DNA of 64,000 nt from Plut-88900 sp963668115 (GCA_963668115.1 OY764147.1:930001-994000), one strand, 5' to 3'. Shown: positions 51,978-60,515, numbered from the stretch's first letter. Notes: generated from the sequence alone by a model not told the origin. Program-made: numbers and translations.

Positions 51978-53279
51978 ATGCTGACTAAGGCCGATGCCGT
52001 TGTAATCGGGGGAGGCATAACCGGCTGCTCCATAGCCTACAACCTGTCCAAGCGGGGCAAGAAAGTGGTGGTGATCGAGAAGGACGACGTGGCGTACGAG
52101 GCGTCGGGGCGGACGGTGGCGGCGGTGGGTCTGCTGGGCAAGCAGGAGGGTGAGTTCGAGCTGGCCAGAGAGAGCCTGGCGATCTATGACGGGCTGAGCG
52201 AGGACATCGGCTACGACATCGAGTTCATCAAGCAGGGCCGACTCCTCCCTGCCGAGACGCCGGAGGACCTCCCCTATTTCGAGGAGATGGTGGAGGCGGC
52301 ACGGGACGGGGGAATCGAGTTGGAGATGCTGTCCAAGGAGCAGGTCAGCAGCCGGTTCCCGGCGATAGAAGGCCACCTTGAGGCGATTGCGTACTCTCCC
52401 GACGAGGGCCACGTGAACCCGACCAGGGTGGTGAACGGCTTCGCCAATGCCGCCCGAGAAAACGGCGCTGAGATCCGAACCGGCTGCGTAGCGACCAACA
52501 TCGGGGTCACGGGTGGGCGGGTGACGTCAGTCGAGACATCCCAGGGAGACATAGAGACCGGGGTTGCGGTGCTCGCGGCGGGGGTCTGGGCGTACCGGTT
52601 GGCGGACCGTCTGGGCGTCCATATTCCCGTGCAGATAGTGACGTTGTCGCAGGGAGAGACGGGCCCAGCTCCGCCCATTATCGAGCAGTTCGTCCGGGGC
52701 GGATACTACTGTTTCAGGCAGACGGCCTCGGGGCCGGTACGGGTGAGCAACGGGTACCGAAGACAGGACGTATACCACGACCTGTCCATCCACGACTTCC
52801 GCGACCTGAAAGTCTGGCTTCCGAGGCTGATCAAGCAGCGGAAGAGCATAACGATGCGGTTGGACATGGAGCTATTGAAGCACGACCTGAAGCTGTTCCT
52901 GGCATCGTTGCAGGGGAAGCGTTCGGCTATTGTTGCGCCCATCGGCAAGGAACCCAAGAGCGCGTTCAATAAGGTGAAGCGTCAGTTGAACGCCGCCGGA
53001 AAGCTAGTGCCGAAGCTGCGTGAGCTTCAACTGGCACGGTGGTGGGCCGGGTACATAGACACCACGCCGGACCTGGTGCCCGTCCTGGGTCCCGTGGACA
53101 AGCCCGATGGGCTATTCCTGTCCATGGGATACAGCGGACACGGGTTTGGTCTCGGGCCGGTGGCCGGGAAGCTGACCGCAGACCTGATTGTCGACGGGAA
53201 AAGCTCCATACCGTGGGAGCATTTCTCCTACAAGCGGTTCGAGCGGGGAGACACCCCCATGCCGACCCGCCTGATGTGA
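51978..53279 (+). CDS. FAD-dependent oxidoreductase (DAO family), paralogue B
   Basis: 433-aa flavoprotein closely related to the one at 50130: same FAD motif VVIGGGITGCSIAYNLSKRG, YEASGRTVAAVGLLGKQEGE, and the same C-terminal GYSGHGFGLGPVAGKLTADL. Differences are concentrated in the substrate part (RFPAIEGHLEAIAYSPDEGH against KWPFLQGSFIKAAYSRHEGH). It starts 14 bases after the GNAT stop, so the three genes are one transcription unit. Tandem paralogues with diverged substrate segments suggest related but different amine or amino acid substrates. Confidence 0.9.
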   Translation: MLTKADAVVIGGGITGCSIAYNLSKRGKKVVVIEKDDVAYEASGRTVAAVGLLGKQEGEFELARESLAIYDGLSEDIGYDIEFIKQGRLLPAETPEDLPYFEEMVEAARDGGIELEMLSKEQVSSRFPAIEGHLEAIAYSPDEGHVNPTRVVNGFANAARENGAEIRTGCVATNIGVTGGRVTSVETSQGDIETGVAVLAAGVWAYRLADRLGVHIPVQIVTLSQGETGPAPPIIEQFVRGGYYCFRQTASGPVRVSNGYRRQDVYHDLSIHDFRDLKVWLPRLIKQRKSITMRLDMELLKHDLKLFLASLQGKRSAIVAPIGKEPKSAFNKVKRQLNAAGKLVPKLRELQLARWWAGYIDTTPDLVPVLGPVDKPDGLFLSMGYSGHGFGLGPVAGKLTADLIVDGKSSIPWEHFSYKRFERGDTPMPTRLM

Positions 53280-53300
53280 GCGCGGGCGCGAATCCAAGGG

Positions 53301-54443
53301 CTAGTCAAGGGTGGAATAGGGTTCGGCGGGCGGGTACTGGCTGTCGGGGATGACCATGACCTTGCCGAATACCCTACGCTCGAGCAGGTGGGCCACTGCG
53401 TCCCGAACCTGTGACAGGGGATAGACCCGGTCTATCACAGCCCTGAGCTTGCCTTCGGAGACGAGGCGCAGGCACTCCTCCAACTCCCGGTGGGTACCCA
53501 TCACGGAGCCGAGCACCGAGGTCTCCTTGAAGAGCATCCGGGCAACGTTGACCGTAGCCCAGTTGCCGAGGGTGCAGCCGCAGTTGACGAACCGGCCACC
53601 GACTGCGAGGGCCTCAATGCTTTCCTCGGCGAGGTTGCCGGAGAGGCTATCGACTACGATGTCGACGCCGTAGCCGTCGGTGAGTCGGGCGACTTCCTCC
53701 TTGATGGAGGAGGTCGAGTAGTTGATACCCTCGTCGGCGCCCAGCTTTCGGGCTTTTTCCAGCTTGGCGTCGGAGCCCGCGCTGGTGATGACGCGGGCAT
53801 GGAAAAGCTTGGCAATCTGGATACCGGCGATGCCGACGCCACTGCCGGCTGCGTTGACCAGAACTATGTCGCCCGGCCGGACCCGGGCGCGGGCCACGAG
53901 CATGTGCCAGACGGTCATAAAGATGATGGGCAGGGAGGCCGCATCGATGAGGGATACGTTGTCGGGGACGGGGATGATGCTGGCCTCGGGGACGAGGGCG
54001 TACTCGGCGAGACCCCCGTCCCAACCGCTTCCGAAGCCGGGCTTGTCGGGGCAGAGGTTGTCGCGGCCCGTAAGACAGTACCGGCAGCGGTTGCACTTGA
54101 CGCCGGGGTAGACCATAACCCGGTCTCCCACGGAGCAAGCGGTCACACCTTCTCCGACTTCATCAATGACCCCGGCCATGTCCGCACCGGGGGTTATGGG
54201 CTTCTCCCTGACGGCGGTCCTGGGGGCCTTGGCGGCCCAGGCGTCCAGGTGGTTGAGGCCGCAAGCCTTGATCTGGACCACAACTTGCCCAGGGCCGGGG
54301 GTGGGGCGGGGGATCTCCCGGTACTCGAACCTGTCGAGGCCATAACCCTCGTGGACACGGACTTCTTCCTTCCACGACTCATGGTCGTCGACCATGTAGT
54401 GGGACATGTAGTCGCCGGTGGTGGTGAGCTGTACCGCTTTCAT
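53301..54443 (-). CDS. Zinc-binding dehydrogenase / quinone oxidoreductase-like (MDR)
   Basis: 380-aa medium-chain dehydrogenase. NTERM MDR fold with CGLNHLDAWAA, MAGVIDEVGEGVTACSVGDRV, structural-zinc-like Cys in GVKCNRCRYCLTGRDNLC, and the Rossmann motif NAAGSGVGIAGIQIAKLF. It has the Cys set of alcohol dehydrogenases and the body of quinone reductases. Convergent with the FAD oxidoreductase and just upstream on the same strand of nothing but ccmE, 24 bases away, so it may be the last gene of the ccm transcript. Substrate unknown. Confidence 0.88.
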   Translation of the reverse strand: MKAVQLTTTGDYMSHYMVDDHESWKEEVRVHEGYGLDRFEYREIPRPTPGPGQVVVQIKACGLNHLDAWAAKAPRTAVREKPITPGADMAGVIDEVGEGVTACSVGDRVMVYPGVKCNRCRYCLTGRDNLCPDKPGFGSGWDGGLAEYALVPEASIIPVPDNVSLIDAASLPIIFMTVWHMLVARARVRPGDIVLVNAAGSGVGIAGIQIAKLFHARVITSAGSDAKLEKARKLGADEGINYSTSSIKEEVARLTDGYGVDIVVDSLSGNLAEESIEALAVGGRFVNCGCTLGNWATVNVARMLFKETSVLGSVMGTHRELEECLRLVSEGKLRAVIDRVYPLSQVRDAVAHLLERRVFGKVMVIPDSQYPPAEPYSTLD

Positions 54444-54467
54444 GGATGCCTCACTTGGGGAAATTGG

Positions 54468-54935
54468 CTAGTTGGAATCCTGTTCGGTGACGGGGATGTA
54501 CTGCCGGGACTCCCGGGTGATGATGCTGGTGGCGTGAAAGACGTTGTCGGGCTGGAGGCTGCCTTCGAGGACGACCTCGACGGAGGGGACATCGAACTGG
54601 CCGGGAGGGACACCGGCAAAGAGCACCTCCAGGGGGTCTCCGGACTTCGTTTCGGTGTCGAGGACCTGGAAGGTGACGTCCTCTTGGTCCCCGTATGCGA
54701 TGGAACCCGGGACGATGATGCCGCTAATCTTGATGTCTTCGCCATAAATGTCGGGGCCTCTTTCGTGGACCTCGCTAACGTCCAAGAAGGCCTGGCCGAC
54801 GTTGAAAGCTATGAGGGAGATAATGGCGGCGAGGGCGATAAGGAGGACGACACCCCCGGCGATGGTCTTCTTGCGCGGGGATAGCCAGGGGGTATAAGCC
54901 TCGATGGCGGGATCGGGTCGGGAGTCGGTGACCAT
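54468..54935 (-). CDS. ccmE: CcmE-like haem chaperone without the conserved haem-binding His
   Basis: 155-aa membrane-anchored OB-fold protein. A single span (IAGGVVLLIALAAIISLIAFNVG) is followed by the CcmE-like SGIIVPGSIAYGDQEDVTFQV and GVPPGQFDVPSVEVVLEG segments. In CcmE the haem-attaching residue sits in a (H/C)-x3-Y motif near the end (for example KHDENYMP). Here the aligned segment is TRESRQYIP, so Tyr is kept but the His/Cys position is Glu. It is the last ccm gene of the operon, 3 bases after ccmD. Confidence 0.85.
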   Translation of the reverse strand: MVTDSRPDPAIEAYTPWLSPRKKTIAGGVVLLIALAAIISLIAFNVGQAFLDVSEVHERGPDIYGEDIKISGIIVPGSIAYGDQEDVTFQVLDTETKSGDPLEVLFAGVPPGQFDVPSVEVVLEGSLQPDNVFHATSIITRESRQYIPVTEQDSN

Positions 54936-54938
54936 TGG

Positions 54939-55091
54939 TCAATCTTCCTCATGGGAGGCCCGGCTCTGGCGGATCTCATCGATTTCCTGCCCCACCCGAG
55001 CCACGCGTCGATAAATCCAGTAGGCGAGACCCATGAATACGGCCCACCCTATGGCGAACCCGGCAAAGAGATATCCGAAATTATCTTCCAT
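54939..55091 (-). CDS. ccmD: CcmD-like small membrane protein
   Basis: 50-aa single-span protein: MEDNFGYLFAGFAIGWAVFM, then GLAYWIYRRVARVGQEIDEI and an acidic end. Its size, one span followed by Arg-rich start of a helix and place between ccmC and ccmE identify it as CcmD, which stabilises the CcmABC-E haem-release complex. It lies 9 bases after ccmC and 3 before ccmE. Confidence 0.85.
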   Translation of the reverse strand: MEDNFGYLFAGFAIGWAVFMGLAYWIYRRVARVGQEIDEIRQSRASHEED

Positions 55092-55100
55092 AGCGCCTTT

Positions 55101-55805
55101 CTAGTCAGAAGCAATCCTGGTTATGGTTTCCTCGCTGCTTCTGAGCATAACCCTTACTTTCAGTAAAACGAAGAACAACAAGGTGAAGGTGAAGAGGCTG
55201 AACATCAGCGTCGTGTACATCTCGGAGCTGAGGAATGACTCTTCTCCACCCCCGATTATCGGCTCCACGTGGACGGTGTCCCAGAGATAGACCGACAGGT
55301 AGTTGATGGGTACAACCACGAAGCCCAGGATGCCGACGGCGGCGCGAAGTCGGGAGGACTTTTCGGGGGACTCCGAGTAGGCGCCGACCATCAGGTATCC
55401 GACGTAGATGAGCCAGAGGAGGGCGGTGGTGGTAAGTCGGGCGTCCCAGGTCCACCACACGCCAAAGATGGGCTTGGCCCAGATTATGCCCGAGACTATG
55501 GTCACAGACGTGAACACCACCCCCAACTCGGCGCTGGAATAGGCCCACCTGTCCCACCTCCCACTGCGCTTTCTGAGGTGCAGGACGCTGAATATGAAGA
55601 CCAGGAAGAAGGCCAGGTAGGCAATCCAGGCCACGGGCAGGTGCAGGTAAAAGATACGCTGGACGTTGCCCTGCACAGCCTCTTTCGGCACCCAGAGGAA
55701 AATCAGGTAGAAGTTCACGACCATCAGGACGGTCGTGACGGCGAAAAGGGCGTCCATCCAGCCGAATCTGCGTTTGCCCGAGCGTGCGCTCAGCGTGCCT
55801 GCCAT
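55101..55805 (-). CDS. ccmC: CcmC, haem-handling membrane protein
   Basis: 234-aa six-span protein with the WWD-type signature WWTWDARLTTTALLWLIYVG preceded by AKPIFGV, and His residues in FYLHLPVAWIAYLAFF and LWDTVHVEPI that bracket haem. CcmC loads haem onto CcmE. Length is normal. It is third in the ccmABCDE run, 9 bases from ccmB's stop. Confidence 0.95.
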   Translation of the reverse strand: MAGTLSARSGKRRFGWMDALFAVTTVLMVVNFYLIFLWVPKEAVQGNVQRIFYLHLPVAWIAYLAFFLVFIFSVLHLRKRSGRWDRWAYSSAELGVVFTSVTIVSGIIWAKPIFGVWWTWDARLTTTALLWLIYVGYLMVGAYSESPEKSSRLRAAVGILGFVVVPINYLSVYLWDTVHVEPIIGGGEESFLSSEMYTTLMFSLFTFTLLFFVLLKVRVMLRSSEETITRIASD

Positions 55806-55814
55806 ACCGGTTTC

Positions 55815-56486
55815 CTACTCCTCCAGTACGTGTTCGAACGTGAGGAACCCGACTACCAGGAAGACTATATCGAAGATGATGAGGACGTAAATCCAGGGCT
55901 GGACGGCTGCCCACCCCGCGCCGTCAAAGGCGTCGCCGGTGGATTCCACGGCGCCGATGACGGCGGGAACCACGAGGGGGATCATGAGCACGGGGAGCAT
56001 TACTTCACGGAGTCGGGTGTTCATGGAGAGGGCGGACAGGAAGGTGCCTATAACGGCTATGCCGAGGGTTGCAACGGGCACTATGAGGATGAGTTGGATC
56101 GGGATAGCAGAGAGGTTGAATACGACGGCGAAAATGGGGATGGCGATGGCCTCGACGACCATCACGAACACGAAACTGCTGATGGTCTTGGCGATGAATA
56201 TGACGTCCCGGCCATAGGGGCAGAGCATGAGGCCGTCCAGGCAGCCGTTCTCCTGCTCCGAGTTGACGACGCGCTGGAAGCTGAGCATCCCGGCGAAGAG
56301 GAAGGTGAACCAGAGGACGCCGGGTGTCATGATTTCGTTGGGGATGGAGCCGGGCCTGAAGGCGAAGTTGAAGGTGAATACCATGAGCAGGACGAAGAAG
56401 CTCACGGCAAGCACGACCTCCTTGCCCCGCACCTCCAGGAGGAGGTCCTTCTTGACAATCGCCGCTATGGCTAGCCAGTAGGTCAT
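55815..56486 (-). CDS. ccmB: CcmB, haem exporter membrane subunit
   Basis: 223-aa six-span protein with the CcmB pattern: KKDLLLEVRGKEVVLAVSFF near the start, ERxxG-like QRVVNSEQENGCLDGLMLCP and ILIVPVATLGIAVIGTFLSA. It forms the membrane part of the CcmA2B2 ATPase that releases holo-CcmE. It starts 10 bases after ccmA's stop and ends 9 bases before ccmC. Confidence 0.95.
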   Translation of the reverse strand: MTYWLAIAAIVKKDLLLEVRGKEVVLAVSFFVLLMVFTFNFAFRPGSIPNEIMTPGVLWFTFLFAGMLSFQRVVNSEQENGCLDGLMLCPYGRDVIFIAKTISSFVFVMVVEAIAIPIFAVVFNLSAIPIQLILIVPVATLGIAVIGTFLSALSMNTRLREVMLPVLMIPLVVPAVIGAVESTGDAFDGAGWAAVQPWIYVLIIFDIVFLVVGFLTFEHVLEE

Positions 56487-56496
56487 TGCCGGATGC

Positions 56497-57216
56497 TCAA
56501 CCTACGGCCAAGGCCTGGTATCGATAGTCCAATGCTTCGCGGTCCAGGGTCTCGATGCCGGAATCCATGGTCACCCGGCCCCTCTTGAGGAAGATGGCCC
56601 GGTCGGCGATGGCGAGGCCGTTATCGAGGTTGTGGGTGGACATTACGATGGTGCGGGGCTGACTCTTGCAAAAGTCGAAGAGGAGGTCGAGGGCCGTTTT
56701 GTCGAGGCCGGAGTCGGGTTCGTCCAGCAGGAGGATGCCGGGGTCGTGGAGGACGGCCCTGAGCAAGGCGACCCGCTTTCGCTGGCCGTGGGAGAGGGAA
56801 TCGACCCTGGTCTTGAGCAGGTCGGTCAATTCCAACTGCTCGGCGAGGGTTTGAATCCTGGCGTCCGGGGAGGGGACGCTGAACATCCTGGCGTAAAAGC
56901 GAAGGTTTTCGGCGGCGGTGAGGCGACCGTAGAGAAGGGGCTCATGGAGGACGACGCCCAAGGCGGCCCGGATCGAGGCGTCGTGCCTGGAGGCGTCACG
57001 GCCGTGGACGAAGAGGTCGCCGGAAGTGGGCTTGATGAGGGTGGCCAATAGCTTGATGAGCGTGGTCTTGCCGGAGCCGTTGGGCCCGACCAACAGCACT
57101 CTTTCGCCGGATTCGATGGCCAGGTCCAGCCCCGCAATGGCCTTGACGCGTCCGTAGTTGCGGGTGAGGCGTCGGGTCCGGACGGCGGGGGGATGTTCAT
57201 TTCCGTTGACGGACAT
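56497..57216 (-). CDS. ccmA: CcmA, ATPase of the cytochrome c maturation ABC complex
   Basis: 239-aa ABC ATPase: Walker A VGPNGSGKTTLIKLLA, signature SLSHGQRKRVALLRAVL, Walker B GILLLDEPDSGLD and switch STHNLD. The order ccmA-B-C-D-E on this strand identifies it. The ATG at 57216 is preferred to a further upstream one at 57273, whose extra residues are not in the family. It is the first gene of the minus-strand ccm operon; the promoter should lie in the non-coding region upstream. Confidence 0.95.
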   Translation of the reverse strand: MSVNGNEHPPAVRTRRLTRNYGRVKAIAGLDLAIESGERVLLVGPNGSGKTTLIKLLATLIKPTSGDLFVHGRDASRHDASIRAALGVVLHEPLLYGRLTAAENLRFYARMFSVPSPDARIQTLAEQLELTDLLKTRVDSLSHGQRKRVALLRAVLHDPGILLLDEPDSGLDKTALDLLFDFCKSQPRTIVMSTHNLDNGLAIADRAIFLKRGRVTMDSGIETLDREALDYRYQALAVG

Positions 57217-57410
57217 GGTTGTGATTAGCGTCACTAACACAACAATGATAGATGGTCTACCCTCTGGATTCAAGGAAAGGCGCTTGTTGGGCAGGTTGGC
57301 AGCACACCGGGGGGTATTCGGTCCTCCCGAGGCGGATCTTCGATTGGGGGGTGGGGTTTGGGTTGTGTCTGTTGGGGTTTGGGTCGGCGATGGAGACGCA
57401 CCTGGAGCGG

Positions 57411-57799
57411 TGACCCCGTAGGGTGTCGCTGGCCCGGCCGTACGGGGTCAGCCAGTCCACTCCCGCCCCAGGGGCAGGAAGGGACTGCGGCCGGCAGAAG
57501 CCCCTATCTTTAGTGTCGGCATGGAGGCGTCCCAGGGCTGGGGACGTCCCTCCGCCGCTGCCTAGATCTGGCTGTGTAGGCGGACATACGGGTCCGTCAT
57601 CCGTCACAGGTTCCAATAAACGGGTTGGCTGCGCTGCACAAGGTGCAGGAAGGGGAATGTCCAGAGTCATGTCCCCCCGCAGGGGTATGGGGTTTCCAGT
57701 TCGCCGCCTGTATCCAGGAACCCGGAGTGGCGGACGGCCCAGTTTCATTTGCTGAAGCGGACGGAGAGCCGAGCGGACCTCGGCTACGGGCTGCCCCGT
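57411..57799 (+). ncRNA. Candidate structured RNA, unassigned
   Basis: A 390-base stretch dense in perfect or near-perfect hairpins: TGACCCCGTA/TACGGGGTCA (57411-57450), CAGTCC/GGACTG (57453-57487), CGTCCC/GGGACG extended by GGAGG/CCTCC (57523-57553), CGGAC/GTCCG (57581-57596), CTGCAC/GTGCAG with a three-base loop (57634-57648), CCCC/GGGG (57675-57685), AGCCGAG/CTCGGCT (57767-57785) and ACGGG/CCCGT (57786-57799). It has no coding frame with family likeness on either strand and matches none of the RNA classes I know (not tmRNA, RNase P, 4.5S). The strand is uncertain because stems fold on both. Confidence 0.3.
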
Positions 57800-57920
57800 T
57801 CCGCTCCTTAGGTCGTGCTCCAGGGCGTCTTTCCATCGCCTGGGGGGTCAGGGGAATGTGATGGGTCGGGACTGGGGTGGAGGAGATGGCGCCCCCGACG
57901 TCTCGGGGGCAGGCCTTTCG

Positions 57921-58073
57921 CTTGTGCCGCGGGCTTGCGCGGGGCCTTTGGGATGGGCTAGGGCGTTGAGTCCTCCGGGCGCCGTGGAGAGGAGATGGCG
58001 ACTGTTGCTTGTGCCGCGGACCCGCGCGATGGCCGTTGGGATGGGCTAGGGCGTTGAGTCCTCTCGGGCGCCG
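57921..58073. repeat. Direct repeat, two copies of about 65 bp
   Basis: Copies at 57921-57984 and 58008-58073 share CTTGTGCCGCGG, GGGATGGGCTAGGGCGTTGA and GTCCTC(T)CGGGCGCCG with a few changes between. GAGGAGATGGCG also precedes each copy, so the repeated unit is nearer 90-100 bp. Not found elsewhere in the window. Confidence 0.8.
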
Positions 58074-58323
58074 GGTTGATTCCCCTGGGTTGTGTGGTTC
58101 CTCCTTGGATAACGAGAGTATTTGTTCGGACGCAGGATATGATAGCGCCTTTGCTCAGGTGTGTCAAGCAAATGTACGGGTTTGGGCGGGACATATGCGA
58201 CGGGTTGGCCGGCGTGGGCCGCCCCCCGCTCGACCCTTCGACTGGTCGCTTCCGCCTGAGGCGGATGAGCGGCCCCACACCGGGGAGGGGTGAGTTGCGG
58301 TGGTGTAGGTGGTTGTTTCGGAG

Positions 58324-58353
58324 GGATGGATTCCTGCCTCCGCAGGAATGACG
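58324..58353. repeat. Palindromic REP-like repeat, second near-identical copy
   Basis: Same arms as the copy at 3686-3716 (ATTCCTGC/GCAGGAAT with CTCC loop), preceded by the same GGTGGTTGTTTCGGAGGGAT and followed by GACG. A shared upstream block means the repeated unit is at least 50 bp. Confidence 0.85.
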
Positions 58354-58549
58354 AGTTAAAGAGGCGGGAATGACGAATTATAAGGGCGGGGGTGGCGGCA
58401 AAGGGTGGGTGGGGATGATGGGGGAGTCAGGGATGGGGGCATGTGCTGTGGGGGGAGAATTGGAGGGTGGTGATGAGCGTGCTAAAATTTTTGCAAGGCC
58501 CATTTATCAGAGGTGTTGTTTTACGCTCAACCCCAGAGGTCTGGTCTCG

Positions 58550-60016
58550 ATGAAAATCGTTAAACGCTTTAGTCCGGCCCTGCTGATTGCTTTCCTTTTC
58601 GCATTTGCAATCGCGTGCCAGGGAAACGGCAGCGACCCGACGCCGGACGACCAAGGCGTCGTCGAGTCGCCGTCTTCCGAATCCGCCTCCGCCCCCGCTC
58701 CAACGGCTACAGTTGCCCCCCCGGATGAGCACCGGACAATCACCCTTCCCGACGAAACCCGGGCTCTCTTCGAGGCCTGGCGCATCGTCCAGCGGGAATA
58801 CGTGGACATCGAGAACATCGACCCGCGGGTACTCAGCGACGGCGCCATATTCGGCATACTGGATGCGATGGAAGATTCGACCCTTTCGATTGCCGAAGCC
58901 AGAGCCCTGGAGTACGACCTGGAACTGGAAGACAACTATTTCTCCGTTCCAGGCGGAGACGAACTCGAAGAGGCTTATGAGGTGTTTGCCTATGCCTACA
59001 CCCGTCCAGCGGATGAGAGGCTGGACGTGTACGACCTGAACATTGCGGCCATCAAGGGGATGGTCGGGGCGCTGGCCGACCCATACACGGCTTACCTGTC
59101 CCGGGACGACCTGCGGCTGGACCAGTCGGACCTGGAAGGCTCATTCCACGGGATCGGGGCGTATGTCGGCACGAACAGCGAGGGCTATCCGATCATCATC
59201 TCTCCGATGGAAAACTCTCCCGCCGAGGCTGCGGGCATCCTGGCCGGCGACATCATCCTGGAGATTGACGGGGTTGAGGCCAACACGATCAGCCTCCAGG
59301 AGTCGATACTGCGAATCCGGGGCCCGGAGGGCACCCCGGTGGAGCTACTGATCAAGCACCTGCTTAAACACGAGCCCGAACTTGTCGTCATAGTACGGGG
59401 AAACATCCCAATAGACAGTGTTTACATGGAAGCGCTGGACGACGACATATACCGCATACGGATCAACCTGTTCACACGTCGGACGCCCAGCGAAACGGCG
59501 GCGTACCTGGAAGAAGCTATAACCGACGGCGCCCGGGGAATCATCCTAGACGTCCGGCAGAATCCCGGCGGGCTCCTGAGGGAGACGGTCGATGTAGCCG
59601 ATCTGTTCCTTGATGACGGCCTGGTCCTGATTGAAATGGAGCGGGATGGAACACGGACCGACTGGAACGCCACTTCCGGCGGCGTAGCGCTCGACGTGCC
59701 GCTGGCCGTCCTTGTAGACGCGCACTCCGCCAGCGGGGCGGAGGTGCTGGCCGGCGCCCTACAGGACCGCGGCCGCGCTCAACTAATCGGGATGCCCACG
59801 TTCGGCAAGGGCAGCGTCACGAGGCTCAACCCTCTGACCGACGGGTCGGGCCTGTACGTCACCTTTGCCCGATGGTTCACCCCCGACGGCGACGTCATAG
59901 AGGGCTTCGGGATCGAGCCCGACATTCTCGTGTCCTTCACCGAGGCCGATCTAGCGGCTCAGAAAGACGTGCAACTGGAAGCCGCCGTTGAACATCTGCT
60001 TGGCATTTCGGGATAG
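58550..60016 (+). CDS. S41 family C-terminal processing protease, lipoprotein
   Basis: 488-aa exported serine protease. The signal (LLIAFLFAFAIACQG) with a lipobox Cys is followed by a Ser/Pro/Ala linker, then a PDZ domain (residues about 205-290, LEGSFHGIGAYVGTNSEGYP, ENSPAEAAGILAGDIILEIDG) and the catalytic core with Ser in VDAHSASGAEVLAGAL and Lys in GMPTFGKGSV. CtpA-type enzymes trim or degrade periplasmic proteins. The ATG at 58550 gives the signal peptide; an open frame upstream to 58370 adds unrelated sequence. It is followed 14 bases later by smpB. Confidence 0.93.
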   Translation: MKIVKRFSPALLIAFLFAFAIACQGNGSDPTPDDQGVVESPSSESASAPAPTATVAPPDEHRTITLPDETRALFEAWRIVQREYVDIENIDPRVLSDGAIFGILDAMEDSTLSIAEARALEYDLELEDNYFSVPGGDELEEAYEVFAYAYTRPADERLDVYDLNIAAIKGMVGALADPYTAYLSRDDLRLDQSDLEGSFHGIGAYVGTNSEGYPIIISPMENSPAEAAGILAGDIILEIDGVEANTISLQESILRIRGPEGTPVELLIKHLLKHEPELVVIVRGNIPIDSVYMEALDDDIYRIRINLFTRRTPSETAAYLEEAITDGARGIILDVRQNPGGLLRETVDVADLFLDDGLVLIEMERDGTRTDWNATSGGVALDVPLAVLVDAHSASGAEVLAGALQDRGRAQLIGMPTFGKGSVTRLNPLTDGSGLYVTFARWFTPDGDVIEGFGIEPDILVSFTEADLAAQKDVQLEAAVEHLLGISG

Positions 60017-60030
60017 TACCTGAGCCCGCC

Positions 60031-60489
60031 ATGAAGACCATAACCGTCAACCGCAGGGCCCGCCATGAATACGACATCCTGGAGACCGTAGAGGGTGGGC
60101 TGGTCCTTACGGGGACGGAGATAAAGTCCATCCGGGACGGCAGGGTGAACATACGGGACGCCTTCGCCCGACCCGAAGGGGGCGAACTGTGGCTCTTCAA
60201 CGCCCATATTGCCCCGTATGCCAACGGCAACCGCGCCAACCACGAGCCGATGCGCCCGCGAAAGGTACTGATGCACAGGGGCCAGATAGACGACCTGACA
60301 TCCAAGGTGCAGGAGAAGGGCCTGACCCTTGTGCCGCTGAGGATGTATATCAAGAACCACAGGGCCAAGGTGGAGCTCGGGTTGGCCCGTGGTCGAAGGC
60401 TGTACGACAAACGGGCGGCAATCGCGCGTCGGGAGGCGGACAGGCAGATGCAGCGGGCGGTGCTGAAGGAAGCCGTCAGGCGCAGCTAG
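60031..60489 (+). CDS. smpB: SmpB, tmRNA-binding protein
   Basis: 152-aa protein essential for trans-translation. Visible: TVNRRARHEYDILETVEGGLVLTGTEIKSIR, then GRVNIRDAFARPEGGELWLFNAHIAPY and ARGRRLYDKRAAIARREADRQMQRAVLKEAVRR. These are the family core and the basic tail that enters the mRNA channel. It lies 14 bases after the S41 protease and immediately upstream of the tmRNA gene, a common but not universal arrangement. Confidence 0.97.
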   Translation: MKTITVNRRARHEYDILETVEGGLVLTGTEIKSIRDGRVNIRDAFARPEGGELWLFNAHIAPYANGNRANHEPMRPRKVLMHRGQIDDLTSKVQEKGLTLVPLRMYIKNHRAKVELGLARGRRLYDKRAAIARREADRQMQRAVLKEAVRRS

Positions 60490-60515
60490 TCAGCGATCTT
60501 TCGCTGCTTACCGGG

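Larger units (their letters stand above)
57217..58549. other. Long non-coding region between ccmA and the S41 protease
   Basis: About 1.3 kb with no convincing gene on either strand. It contains the ccmA promoter side (57217-57400), a hairpin-rich block at 57411-57799, a short palindrome CCCCCGA-CGTC-TCGGGGG near 57893-57910, a pair of direct repeats at 57921-58073, a CCCTTCGAC-type repeat near 58232, and the REP-like hairpin at 58324-58353. The last 150 bases are G-rich and lead to the protease start. Confidence 0.6.

Noticed and set aside
57257..57748. 163-aa minus-strand and 110-aa plus-strand open frames in the gap upstream of ccmA
   Set aside because: No family likeness, composition dominated by Pro, Arg and Gly from hairpin DNA, and both strands open in the same stretch; taken as accidental frames over structured DNA.
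57411..57799. RNase P RNA or a group II intron as the identity of the structured block
   Set aside because: The RNase P core (GAGGAAAGTCC type) and the intron domain V motif were not found on either strand.
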